64,000 nucleotides of DNA. Source: Hordeum vulgare subsp. vulgare (Eukaryota > Streptophyta > Magnoliopsida > Poales > Poaceae). Each line of letters starts with the position of its first letter. Position 1 is the first letter of the stretch. This document shows positions 11,701-22,407 of this stretch, piece by piece. A program made the position numbers and the translations under genes. The notes beneath the pieces were generated by a model. It had not been told where the DNA came from, searched no databases, and saw nothing but the letters and a program-made list of their open reading frames with translations. The DNA is taken from NCBI RefSeq assembly GCF_904849725.1, contig NC_058519.1, forward strand, positions 579,260,676 to 579,324,675, in the 5' to 3' direction.

Positions 11701-12321
11701 GTGCAAAACTCTGCAGAGTACTCAAACCTAATCGATTAGCCGTGTCCACGGTCATGGACAACTTGAGCCAAAGGAACTGAAGTTATCTGGATTTCTCAAC
11801 ACCATTATAAATACTTGATGAGGGTAATAATGATAACTCGGGTATGAGAACTGGTTGGCGGAACCATCTCATTAACAACCAACTACGTAGTAATATTTTT
11901 CTTTTAGCCCCCCTCTTGATGTAGGAGAAAACTTGCTTTTCGCTAAAAACTTATAGCCCCACCTGCCATATATGCATACAATATAGATGACTACTTTTCA
12001 CCCCTCTCTTATGTGACTTGCCGGCATATTCAATATGCTGACCTACACGGCTGCAACGTCTTATGTTGCAGATATTTTTCTTCGACGAGTAAGAGTATGA
12101 TTCAGGGTTACGGTCTACACTCAAATTGCCGTTGGTGTTTATTGGGACTCCACTCCCTTGACTGCTTCCGCTAAGATATTTAAGGTATATATCAGTTTTA
12201 CGCTATTTACATGTGATTGCACTTTGATATATACATTGATGTACTGTGTGGGCCAGCATACTGATCTAGGGATGGCACAGAAAACACAGAGGCTTGACTC
12301 GTCTTGAGTCGGGTCGCTACA
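8765..12321 (+). repeat. 5' LTR of the long-LTR element
   Basis: 3557 bp, TG...CA. It contains a GC-rich, Pro/Arg-coding-looking block (9590-9950) just downstream of a TATA box, then a long AT-rich middle (10000-11100). The section about 10391-11485 is absent from LTR2, so LTR1 keeps the longer form. Apparent reading frames in the GC block exist on both strands and are compositional, not genes. Confidence 0.9.
9521..9532 (+). promoter_or_regulatory. TATA box of LTR1
   Basis: CTCTATAAGAAGCC lies in a GC-rich context and is conserved at the matching place in LTR2 (16309-16322). It is the best candidate core promoter, with transcription expected about 30 bp further on. Confidence 0.7.
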
Positions 12322-12325
12322 GAAA

Positions 12326-12337
12326 TGGTATCAGAGC
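12326..12337 (+). other. Primer binding site, tRNA-Met type
   Basis: TGGTATCAGAGC lies 4 bp after the end of LTR1. It is the standard complement of the 3' end of initiator tRNA-Met used for minus-strand priming. Confidence 0.9.
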
Positions 12338-12816
12338 ACATGTTGACTGTAGGACGTGACCCTAGAAACTGGAAATTTCTTTGGAAAGGATCTCTCAAAA
12401 AATTTATTTTCAACAACACCTTTTACTTTTCATCTCTTCTGATTTCATCGAATGTTCTCTCTCACCTCAAATAGTTAGAAAATACCCTTACCCCTTTGAC
12501 GACATGAAGGATCAACTGAGTCCCACTTCAAAGTAAAGAGGATTTCATCATGCATTGAAGAATTGAAGCTGCACCAATTAAAGACTCTCAAGACCCGAAG
12601 AATTCGAAGACCGTGAAGCGTTCGGATATTTATATGACCATTAGAAGTCCAAACCCCTGTTATATACCCATGTTAGTTACGATGATTTGTGAGCCGTCAT
12701 TGGTGTGTGTTTTCTGATGGCCACAAAGAAAACCTATTCTCAAAAATATTGTTTGTACTGTGTGTATCTCCCTCCCTCTCTTACCCGTCTCATCCCCAAA
12801 ACCTCAACCCTACCAG

Positions 12817-13123
12817 ATGGAGTATGAAGCTGGACTTGTAGTCTCTGGACCAATGACCCAGCTGGAGGCTGATATATGGATTCAAAACATGGAGAACCAC
12901 TTCGGGAGCAACTTGATCTCAAGGAAGTATGAAGTGGAACACGCTCTTCAGTACTTTACCTAAAGTGCTCCTATCTGGTCGAAAATGCACCATGCCATAC
13001 AAGGATTTAGTGGAGCAGAAACATGGGGTAAATTCAAGAAGACTCTGTTAAGATCCTGTCTCATTCGGAAGAGCTATGATAATCCGAGGGAGAAGATCTT
13101 GTGCATGCAAGATCTATGGAGAA
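12817..13123 (+). pseudogene. Decayed gag (retrotransposon gag domain)
   Basis: One frame has MTQLEADIWIQNMENHFGSN, which resembles the start of the gypsy gag domain (target, Ala-Asp, Trp, Ile, Met-Glu-x-x-Phe). It stops at 12961-12963. A second piece in another frame has TWGKFKKTLLRSC, matching the later W..FK motif. The protein would have formed virus-like particles. Frameshifts and stops make it non-functional. The assignment rests on motif order. Confidence 0.6.
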
Positions 13124-13504
13124 ATAGGACACACCCAGGAAGAACACAAGGATGGATGCACTCATTGTGAAGGAAATCACCCAGCTGAGAAGTGCCCAAG
13201 TAGTCAGGTGACTTGTTTCCTTTGTGAAGGAACCACCCACTACCCAGCTCAGTGTCACATTTACCCCAAGGTGCAACAAGTTGTCAAGCAGCAGAAAGAT
13301 GCACTGAAGGAAACCCTCAAGAAGAAGATTCTAGAAGAACCGATGATGAATGAAAATATTGAAGACCCTCATGGACAAGGTCTGACCATATTTTTCTCCA
13401 ATGCATGCTACTCATGTGGAGAAGAAGGACATTATTCACAGGACTGCACGAAGAGAAGCCAAGAGTATCTGGGAAACTTCCCGACGGAAGAAGTGGAGTT
13501 TTGA
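13076..13504 (+). CDS. Multi-zinc-knuckle gag-like frame, 142 residues
   Basis: Open from ATG at 13076. It contains several CCHC-like knuckles: a degenerate CAIYGEIGH..., then CTHCEGNHPAEKC, CFLCEGTTHYPAQC and CYSCGEEGHYSQDC. Downstream, in broken frames (13614-13790), two more appear, CYKCMKFGHHKYMC and CFCCKEAVLFASDC. Five or six knuckles is more than the one or two usual in plant Gag. CCHC knuckles bind single-stranded nucleic acid, so RNA packaging is likely. The first ATG may not be the original start, since this looks like the C-terminal part of the decayed gag upstream. Confidence 0.7.
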   Translation: MIIRGRRSCACKIYGEIGHTQEEHKDGCTHCEGNHPAEKCPSSQVTCFLCEGTTHYPAQCHIYPKVQQVVKQQKDALKETLKKKILEEPMMNENIEDPHGQGLTIFFSNACYSCGEEGHYSQDCTKRSQEYLGNFPTEEVEF

Positions 13505-14133
13505 TCCACTTGAAATAGAAGAACTGGCCAAAATAAAGGAGTCCGGAAAGAAGAAAAAGTAACCTCGGAAGAACCAAATCTCTGCAGACATAGACCTGAG
13601 TCATGTCAGATGTTACAAGTGTATGAAATTTGGCCACCACAAATACATGTGCTCAGGAAGGAAGCCGGGAACCCACAGAGCAAAGGCAAACACTAAGACG
13701 CCTCGAGACTGGTCAGAACTTATTTGCTTTTGTTGCAAGGAAGCAGTACTTTTTGCCAGCGATTGTCCACAAAGGAAGAAAGCTAGAATGAAGTAGTTAA
13801 GTTTTGATCGTGGCAGTAGGTGTAACCCGAAGCACTCCTGTTTTTCATAAGATCATGGAGTGAAATTTTTGTAACAGAAGTCCCTGAGATTGTAATAACA
13901 TCATGAATAAATGGAATTTATTGTCTCATGATTGCCTATGTTGAAAATGTATGCGCAAAGATCTCTGAACAATTATGAGGATATGAGAAAATATGGTCTA
14001 TGCAGGCATGAGTATAATTCATTTAAGTGTGGTAGTAATCGGTAAACCCACAGGATCCACTGAGTAGGAATGTGCGATAACTACCAAGGAGACATATACA
14101 TTCCTCTGAGTACCTATTTACTGACACCTGCAG

Positions 14134-14589
14134 ATGACAACTCTCTACGAGTCATTCCTCAAGGGCCTAGAAACGATCATGACCCTGACCAGTGACCATG
14201 ATTACCCGAAAATCCTGAAGGACATGATGAAGCACATTCACCTTGAAGGAGATGCAGTCTACAAAGGCTACCCATTCATGGAAAATGGAGTGGAACTTTG
14301 GTACGTGGAAGTACACCTCCACCATGTGAAAGGAGTTTGTCCAAAGACTATGGGGCAATACTTTTTCATTTCACGTGTACCACGAGCAACCTTCTTTGAT
14401 GCTGTTCGTGAAGCTGCCATGGAAGCCATACGTCAGATCAGAGAAATACTTGCAGTAAGACTCCGTCATACCCAGGAATACCTGAGTGAGGTATGTGCGG
14501 AGATGATGGAGATGAAGCTCATGACCACCATGATGAAGCGAAAGATGGATGATTTCAAGGAGCACCTCGGAAAGTTTGAGTGGAACTAA
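14134..14589 (+). CDS. Unrecognised 151-residue protein in the non-autonomous element
   Basis: Intact from ATG (14134) to TAA (14587-14589), lying where pol would normally be. I do not recognise the family. Visible order: helix-like MTTLYESFLKGLE; an acidic linker; YKGYPFMENGVELWYVEVHLH, which looks like two beta strands with aromatic residues; FFISRVP, a third strand; then FFDAVREAAMEAIRQIREI and a long Glu/Met/Lys-rich helical tail. Helix-strand-strand-strand-helix is the topology of double-stranded RNA-binding domains, but this is a reading by eye. A second ATG region at 15047 opens MTFFEAFVEALEGMM, similar to this N-terminus, suggesting an old duplicated or related frame. It keeps an open frame while gag upstream has decayed. 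Confidence 0.55.
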   Translation: MTTLYESFLKGLETIMTLTSDHDYPKILKDMMKHIHLEGDAVYKGYPFMENGVELWYVEVHLHHVKGVCPKTMGQYFFISRVPRATFFDAVREAAMEAIRQIREILAVRLRHTQEYLSEVCAEMMEMKLMTTMMKRKMDDFKEHLGKFEWN

Positions 14590-15550
14590 AGTACCTCCAA
14601 GAGAGGCATATGAATAAAGTTGGCAGAAATGCTTGACCATACCGAACAATGTGGATGGCAGCATTTGTAATAGATTACTTTTGAGTTAGAATTTTGAAGA
14701 AAGCAAGGATTTAATAAAGGATTGATTATGAAATGAATATGATTTATGGAAGAAGCTATGATGGATCAGCAAACGTTTTCTTAGGAACATACGAAAGCCA
14801 GAGAGTTGTGAAGATACGATAGATGTTTTGTTCAGCTTGCAGAACCAATGGATTATCCGAACTTCGTTCTTGGACAACAGAAATTCTGCAACGCTTGTGA
14901 GGATGACCAAGTGTTAGAATACGAGATTCACTAAGCCTTATACAAGGTAATGATTTCAGTGCGACATGGCTTGGCCACCATGACGACTTACTATTATCAT
15001 TCTCTTGCTATTCGGAATGGTAAATCTGAGAGACTTACCCATAGTGAGAGATGACGTTCTTTGAAGCTTTTGTTGAAGCCTTAGAAGGTATGATGAAAGC
15101 CCCAGGTACATGGCAATTTTTGTCACGCGTAGGAAATTTTTACGGTGAGGATGAAGCCAAGACCCTTCTCTCTGCAGGATAACCACAAATGGTAGACCAC
15201 CATGAGAATCATCGATAGGTTATTTAGTATTAATCACGAGACTGTCAGTTAAGAAGGCCCAGTAAAGGAAGAAGCTTATATCAACAGAGGAACCCTCGAT
15301 TTTGATGGAAACGTTATGAATATAATGGGAGAGCATCACCAAAGGATTTAGTATGAAGACTGTGAGAAGTCAGTTGCCAAAACCCCAGAGGATCGTTAAA
15401 ACATTTTGAGGGACCAGTAATCCTTATTTTGAAATGTGGTAGCATCCCACTTTGTCGGAGGTTGGATTTGTTAGAAGACCACCAAACCCTAACCTTCCTT
15501 TCTAGCCTCTTATAATCTCAAGGACGAGATTCATTTTAAGTGTGGTAGTT
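14590..15550 (+). other. Degenerate internal region ahead of the 3' LTR
   Basis: No long frame. A short frame at 15047-15180 opens MTFFEAFVEALEGMMKAPGT and is like the start of the 151-residue protein. The end of the region, CTCAAGGACGAGATTC followed by AAGTGTGGTAGTT, sits directly before LTR2. It resembles the conserved pre-LTR segment of gypsy elements with TGTAAC LTRs; the polypurine tract here is degenerate. Confidence 0.5.
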
Positions 15551-18061
15551 TGTAACATCCCAAAATTATAAATTTTGGAATGTTAATATAATTATTAGAT
15601 TGATTGTTTGTTTGTTTGCTGAGTGACTGAAACTTGTGTGAAATTTGAAACTTTTCGAAACTTTTGAATGAGAGGGAATAAAATGACTTTCCCCTTCTCC
15701 AGTGAATTCAAATTCAAGCTTTTAAAAGCAAAGAGAGAAGATGACATGACTTCTTCAACTATAAAGAATTTGAACGGAGATATTTGCATTGAATTCTTTT
15801 GTATTTCCATTCGTTTTCTTCGTGCAAGAAATGCCGGGAAATACATTCTAAAGAGCGGAGGAACATGACCCTCAAATACCCGGGCATTTTGAATGTTATT
15901 TGCACCCTCAAACTTAGAGGATCATTTGAAAATTATTTGCAAAAAGAAATAATGCTTTTAGGGATTTTTGGAACAACATTTTTTCTGAAATTTTTATTTT
16001 TGCCGTGGAAAAATGCCCATCATCTATATTTTATTTTTCTGATAATTGTAGTATATAAAAACTCTTTATTCCGAATTGATTTGATTTCCTTTTTAACGTT
16101 TTAGTTTCCTAGTTTTGAAAATAGGAAGGAGATCACTTTTATTAGGAAATACCCCGTGGCCCATTAAACACTTTCCAAACTTGGCCCAACCAGATCATCT
16201 TCTACCTCTCTCTCCCTCACGTCACAGCAGGAAGTTTCCTTCCATGGAGAGGAGATCCCCACCTCCGGGATTCGCGAAGCCCTTACCTTCCCAGCGCCTC
16301 CCGTCGCCTCTATAAGAAGCCCCTCGCCCTCCTCGTTCCATTCCCGTTGAAATCTTCTCCTCTCCTCGCCTCAAACTCGTGCCCCACCTCGCCGGAGTCG
16401 TCACCGGGAACTCACCGGAGAACATCAGAGGAGCTCCTCCACCTCCACCCTTCGGCCACCTCTCCCCACCACCTCGGCCTCCTCCACCGCCGCCACCCCT
16501 CCACCTCGCCCCCCTGCACCTCCCCTCGCCAGAACTCCTCCCCATCGCCCCCTGCTTCCCCATTGCCAGGCACGAGCAACAGGAGCTTCCTCCTCCACCT
16601 CGCCCCCTGTAGCCCCCCCTCCACCTCGCCTCCCCACCCCCTTCGGCCCCCCTGCCACCCCACCTCCCCTCGTCGGCCCCTCCCCACCCCACCGGCACCC
16701 CCTTCCCACCTCGCCACCATCAGCCACGGGATCATCTCCCAGCCGAGGTGACTCTCCTCCCTTCTCTTTTTTTTCTTGTTTTGTTTTTTTAGTTTTAGCC
16801 CCTAGATCCTATTTAGATGGTTAGATTAGATCCTAGAGATACCTCTTCGGTTTAGAGTAGAAAACCAGCGGTTTTAATTCACTTATGTATTAGCCAGCAG
16901 GTTTTGCTTAGCCTCAGCCGTCTGCTCCTAAGTTTGCAGCAAACGCACTCCGCAACCTATAGTAGCATGCCACGTGTACCCCCTGTTAGATACTAGTTAA
17001 CTTCAGTTTTTCTGTCTAAATTGCAAAAACAGAAAGTTTCTGTTTTGTTTTGGCCACAACGTTTTATCCCGAAGTCCAATGACATTGATTATGGTTCCAG
17101 TAGCTCACAAATTTCCTGTACTTTTTAAAAACATATAATTTGTCTATGTTTGAAATTTTCAAATATAAGTTAGATCAGATTATGGGCCCATCCAATCCTA
17201 CCGTTCTTTTTAAAAACATATAATTTGCACAGCCACAAGTCATTATGGGCTCTGGCTTGGTTCGACAACACGGCGACTCTGTACAGGCGATGCTAGCAGA
17301 TGTAGAAGAACGGTAGGATTGGATGGGCACCGACAGGGATTCAGAGGGACCCGTTGAAAGACCATGTTTTGATCATCCGGTCTTCAAACACCCTGAAGTG
17401 CGAGGACATACACGGAGGCGATCAAATCTTGTGGGGAACGTGTGCAAAACTCTGCAGAGTACTCAAACCTAATCGATTAGCCATGTCCACGGTCATGGAC
17501 AACTTGAGCCAAAGGAACTGAAGTTATCTGGATTTCTCAACACCATTATAAATACTTGATGAGGGTAATAATGATAACTCGGGTATGAGAACTGGTTGGC
17601 GGAACCATCTCATTAACAACCAACTACGTTGTAATATTTTTCTTTTAGCCCCCCTCTTGATGTAGGAGAAAACTTGCTTTTCGCTAAAAACTTATAGCCC
17701 CACCTGCCATATATGCATACAGTATAGATGATTACTTTTCACCCCTCTCTTATGTGACTTGCTGGCATATTCAATATGCTGACCTACACGGCTGCAACGT
17801 CTTATGTTGCAGATATTTTTCTTCGACGAGTAAGAGTACGATTCAGGGTTACGGTCTACACTCAACTTGCCGTTGGTGTTTATTGGGACTCCACTCCCTT
17901 GACTGCTTCCTCTGAGATATTTAAGGTATATATCAGTTTTACGCTATTTACATGTGATTGCACTTTGATATATACATTGATGTACTGTGTGTGCCAGCAT
18001 ACTGATCCAGGGATGGCACAGAAACACAGAGGCTTGACTCGTCTTGAGTCGGGTCGCTACA
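15551..18061 (+). repeat. 3' LTR of the long-LTR element, with an internal deletion
   Basis: 2511 bp, colinear with LTR1 except that about 1.1 kb (LTR1 10391-11485) is replaced by about 45 bp of filler at 17183-17227. Elsewhere the LTRs agree closely, differing at scattered single bases (for example ACATTCCCC versus ACTTTCCCC near the start). This points to a fairly young insertion. The TATA box at 16311 is intact. Confidence 0.9.
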
Positions 18062-18066
18062 CTAGG

Positions 18067-18721
18067 GGATGTGTTGTTGCTACCAGGGTGAAAACAAGGT
18101 GATTGTGACCACAGTTGCAAGGATTGTTTACCTTACGCATAGTTCGTTAATGCAGTTGTCCGTTGTGTTGAGTGTACAATTTAGGTGGGGCTCGCAACTT
18201 AATACCAGTGAGATGTTCTGGATAGATATCTCAGGGTGGATGATTATTAAGTAGATGCCGATGAATAAACGATCTACTTATCTTGGCCAGCTGTAATTTG
18301 TTCAACCAAGCATAGTTGTTTATTGTATTTTGGGAGAGAGACGTCACTAGTGAACATCATGTGACTCCGGTCCATATCACCACCATTGCTTACACATCAA
18401 TCATTTACCGCTTTCATGTACTTTCCCGTTGCAATCACTATTACTATTCCCGCTTGTGTTTTGATCCTTTGCAAACTACAAGGCCGGAGAGATTGACAAC
18501 CTCTCTGTACTCGTTGGGAGCAAAGTTATTTGTGTGTGTTGAGGTCCACGTCTTCTGCTAGTGCCAGGGTAGGACACACCTACTTGTTGATCCTCGGGTC
18601 CTCCTGGTTCGATAAACCTTACAGTCTCCCTGTAAGGGAAAACTTGGTGCTGACTACATCTCAACCTTCCACTTGGGGTAACCAACGAGGAGCGAGAATT
18701 ATATACATCATCTCGTCATTA
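18067..18721 (+). mobile_element. Solo gypsy LTR inside the copia RT gene, second segment
   Basis: This completes the LTR begun at 7857. It ends ...CTCGTCATTA and is followed by the exact TSD GTCCT (18722-18726). The last bases read TA instead of the usual CA, as one C-to-T change would give. The ending with CTTCCACTTGGGGTAACC is typical of the 3' part of gypsy LTRs opening TGATAC. Confidence 0.8.
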
Positions 18722-18726
18722 GTCCT

Positions 18727-19132
18727 TCATTGAAAAACTTTTATTCAAGTAATCATTTATGCTTCCCAAAAACTCTACACTATTTCCAATCTGCAATATG
18801 TCATCCACATATAATATTAGAAATGCTATAGAGCTCCTACTTACTTTCTTGTAAATACAAGCTTCTCCAAAAACTTGTATAAACCCAAACGCCTTGATCA
18901 CCTCATCAAAGCGCTAATTCCAACTCTGAGATGCTTGCACCAGTCCATAAATAGATCGCTGGAGCTTGTACACTTTGTCAGCATTCTCTGGATTGACAAA
19001 ACCTTGGTGTTGCATCATAAACAACTCTTCCTTAAGAAACCCATTAAGGAACGTCATTTTGACATCCATCTGCCAGATTTCATAATCGAAAAATGCATTT
19101 ATTGCTAACATGATTCGGACGGACTTAAGCAT
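18727..19132 (-). pseudogene. Copia reverse transcriptase core, broken
   Basis: The minus-strand pieces encode IWQMDVKMTFLNGFLKEELF (18914-19132, with the first catalytic Asp in QMDVK) and FLILYVDDILQIGN (18719-18901). The YVDD catalytic motif is at about 18800-18811. A stop separates the two pieces just after SQSWN. The frame then meets the solo LTR, and the RT continues at 7851 downward with LGEAAYILGIK. The domain is the RVT_2 type of copia. Confidence 0.87.
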
Positions 19133-19179
19133 CGCTACGGGTGAGAATGTCTCATCATAGTCAACTCCTTAAACTTGTG

Positions 19180-19900
19180 AAAAACCCTTTGCCACAATTC
19201 GAGCTTTATAAACGGTCACATTACCGTCTGCGTCTGTCTTCTTCTTAAAGATTCATTTGTTCTGAGTAGCCTTGCGACCTTCCGGTAATACTTCGAAAGT
19301 CCATACTCTGTTTTCATACATAGAATATATCTAAGATTTCATGGCTTCTAATCATCTGTTGGAATCTGGGCCCACCATTGCTTCTCCATAACTGGCAGGC
19401 TCATTGTTGTCCAACAACATGATTGACAAGACATGATTCTCGTACCACTCCGGAGCAGTACGTGCTCTTGTCGACCTGCGAGGCCCGAGAGTAACTTGAT
19501 CTGAAGCTTCATGATCATCATCATTAGCTTCCTCTTCAACTGGTGTTGCCTCGACAGAAAAAAAATTCCGCCCTGCGCCACCATCTTGTTGAAGCAGAGG
19601 TTCCGCAACCTCATCAAGTTCTATCTTCCTCCCACTCAATTCTGTCAAGAGAAACTCTTTCTCATGAAAAGCTTCGTAATTGGCGACAAACACTTTGCCC
19701 TCAGATGTGAGATAGAAGGTATACCTAACTGTCTCTTTTGGGTAACCTATGAATACACACTTTTCCTCTTTGGGTTCCAGCTTTTCAAGCTAATGCTTTT
19801 TGACATCAGCATCACAACCCCAAACTTTAAGAAACGACAATTTTGGCTTCTTCCCATACCATAGCTCATATGGTGTCATCTCTACGGATTTTCATGGTGC
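19180..19900 (-). pseudogene. Copia integrase C-terminal and linker region, broken
   Basis: The minus-strand frame at 19352-19693 reads EAFHEKEFLLTELSGRKIEL, then VTLGPRRSTRARTAPEWYEN, the RRSxRxRxxPEWY signature between integrase and RT in copia polyproteins. It joins the integrase core upstream and the RT downstream in the expected order, with frame breaks on both sides. Confidence 0.8.
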
Positions 19901-20029
19901 CCTATTTAAAGTTAATGCAGTTGTCTCCAATGCATAGCCCCAAAATGATAATGGCAAATCGGTAAGAGACATCATATTACGCACCATATCTAATAAAGTA
20001 CGATTACGACGTTCGTACACACCATTATG

Positions 20030-20752
20030 CTATGGTGTTCCAGGCGGTGTCAACTGTGAAACAATTCCACATTGTCTTAAGTGAGCACCAAACTCATAAA
20101 TCAGATATTCACCTCCTCGATCAAATCGTAGGAACTTGATCTTCTTGCCGCGATGATTTTCAACTTCACTATGAAATTGTTTGAACTTTTCAAACGTTTC
20201 AGACTTGTGCTTTATCAAGTAGATATAGCCATACCTACTCAAATCGTGAGTGAAGGTGAGAAAATAACGATATCTGCCGTGCGCCTCTATGCTCATTGGT
20301 CCGCACACATTAGTATGTATGATCTCCAACAAGTCACTTGCACGCTCCATTGTTCCAGAGAACGGAGTCTTAGTCATCTTGGCCATGAGACATGGTTCGC
20401 ATGTGTCAAGTGATTCAAAATAAAGTGACTCCTAAAGTCCATCAAGATGGATATTCTTCATGCGCTTAACACCAATATGACCTAAGCGGCAATGCCTCAA
20501 GAAAGTGGCGCTATCATTGTTAACTCTACATCTTTTGGTCTCAATGTTATGGATATGAGTGTCATCACAATCGAGATTCAGTATGAACAAACCCCTCACA
20601 TTGGGTGCATGACCATAAAAGATATTACTCATATAAATAGAACAACCATTATTCTCTGACTTAAATGAGTAACCATCTCGCAATAAACAAGATCCAGATA
20701 TATTGTTCATGCTCAACGCAGGCACTAAATAACAATTATTTAAGTTCATCAC
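20030..20752 (-). pseudogene. Copia GAG-pre-integrase and integrase core, broken
   Basis: The 20432-20752 frame carries the GAG-pre-integrase region (FLRHCRLGHIGVKRMKNIH, a zinc-binding HHCC remnant). The 20030-20386 frame carries the integrase core: IIHTNVCGPM, then RFDRGGEYLIYEFGAHLRQC and the PPGTP region. The usual motif is HTDVCGP; here the first catalytic Asp reads Asn, the result expected of a G-to-A change. The frame stops before the catalytic Glu region. The enzyme would have inserted the cDNA; this copy cannot. Confidence 0.87.
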
Positions 20753-20889
20753 TACCCCGATGGTAACCGAAGTGAGACCGTGACGACGGCTATCGCATCA
20801 ACCTTGGAACCATTTCCCACGCGCATCGTCACTTCATCCTTCGCCAGCCTTCATTTATTCTATAGTTCCTGTTTTGAGTTGCAAATGTG

Positions 20890-21806
20890 AGCAACAGAAC
20901 CGGTATCAAATACCCAGGCACTACTACGAGAGCTGGTGAGGTACACATCAATAACATGTATATCATATATACCTTGTTTGGCGTTGGCCGCCTTCTTATC
21001 GGCCAGATACTTAGGGCAGTTGCTCTTCCAGTGACCAGTCTGCTTGCAATAATAGACCCAGTTTCCGGCTAAGGTCCAGCCTTGGGTTTCTTCGTCGGAG
21101 GGGCAACAACTTTGCCACTCTTCTTAGAGTTACCCTTCTTGCCTTTGTCGTTTTTTCTTGAAACTAGTGGTCTTATTGACCATCAACACTTGATGTTCTT
21201 TCTGGATTTCTGACTCAGCGACTTTCAGCATCGCAAATAACTCACCGGGTGAGTTATTCATCCCTTGCATGTTATAGTTCAACACAAAGCTCTTATAGCT
21301 AGGTGGCAGTTAGTGAAGAAGTCTGTCAGTGATAGCTTCTTGCGGGAGTTCAATCCCCAGCTCAGCTAGACGGTTAGAGTACCCAGACATTCTGAGCACA
21401 TGTTCACTGACACACGAATTCTCCCCCATTTTGCAAGCATAGGATTTATTGGAGGTCGCATACCTCTCGATCCGGGCATTCTTCTCAAAGATAAACTTCA
21501 ACTCCTGGAACATCTCATATGCTCCATGACGTTCAAAATGTCTTTGAAGTCCCAGCTCTAAGCCATACAAAACTGCACATTGAAATAGTGAGTAGCCATC
21601 CTTACGTGCTTGCCAAGCGTTCAAAACATCTTGGTCTGCCGTAGCGGGTGGTGCATTGCCTAGCACAACATCACATATTGCTTTTGGCTAGCTTGGAAGA
21701 TAAGCCTCAGATTTCGAGCCCAGTCAACAAAGTTGCTTACATCATCTTTCAGCTTAGCTTTCTCTAGGAACGTATTAAAATTCAGGGTTGCTACTGCGCG
21801 AGCCAT
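20890..21806 (-). pseudogene. Copia gag with zinc-knuckle remnant, broken
   Basis: The minus-strand ATG at 21804-21806 opens MARAVATLNFNTFLEKAKLK, the standard copia gag start in this group. A small deletion near 21665 shifts the frame. The longest remaining piece (21310-21666) encodes ADQDVLNAWQARKDGYSLFQ and later LRMSGYSNRLAELGIELPQE. Near 20960-21060 a zinc knuckle reads YYCKQTGHWKSNC, with Val in place of the usual first Cys. Three changes make it non-functional. Confidence 0.85.
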
Positions 21807-22407
21807 TGATCTACAACATAAAATTTTGCAAAGATTACTTAGACTATGTTCAAGACAATTGAGTTTAGCTAATCATATTACTAATAAACTCCTACTCAAA
21901 TAGACATCCCTCTAGTCATTCGAGTGTTGCATGATCCAAATTCACTAACTCAAGTTTGATCATCACGTAAGTTGAGTATAGCTTCAATGGTGAACATCTC
22001 CATGTTGATCATATCAACTATATGATTCATGCTCGAACTTTCGGTCTCTTGCGTTCTGAGTCCATGTCTGTACATGCTAGGCTCGTCAAGTTTAACCCGA
22101 GTGTTCCGCGTGTGCAACTGTTTTGCACCCGTTGTATGTGCAAGTTGAGTCTATCACACCCGATCATCACGTGGTGTCTCGAAATGACGAACTGTCACAA
22201 CGGTGCACAGTCGGGGAGAACACAATTTTATCTTGAAATTTTATTGAGGGATCACCTTATAATGCTACCGTCGTTCTAACCAAAATAAGGTGCATAAAAG
22301 GACTAACATGACATGCAAATCATAAGTGACATGATATGGCCATGAACTTGTGCTTCTTGATCTCCATCACCAAAGCATCAGCATGATCTCCATCGTCACC
22401 GGCGCCG

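Larger units (their letters stand above)
8765..18061 (+). mobile_element. Non-autonomous gypsy-like retrotransposon with long LTRs
   Basis: The LTRs open TGTAACATCCCAAAATT and close GGGTCGCTACA: LTR1 8765-12321 (3557 bp) and LTR2 15551-18061 (2511 bp). The exact TSD CTAGG occurs at 8760-8764 and 18062-18066. A tRNA-Met-type primer site follows LTR1. The 3.2 kb internal region has a decayed gag, zinc knuckles and an unrecognised 151-residue frame. No protease, RT, RNase H or integrase is visible, so it must have relied on enzymes from another element. It is the youngest level of the left nest. Confidence 0.9.

Noticed and set aside
12326..12337. tRNA gene
   Set aside because: Only the 12-base primer complement is present; no cloverleaf can be drawn.
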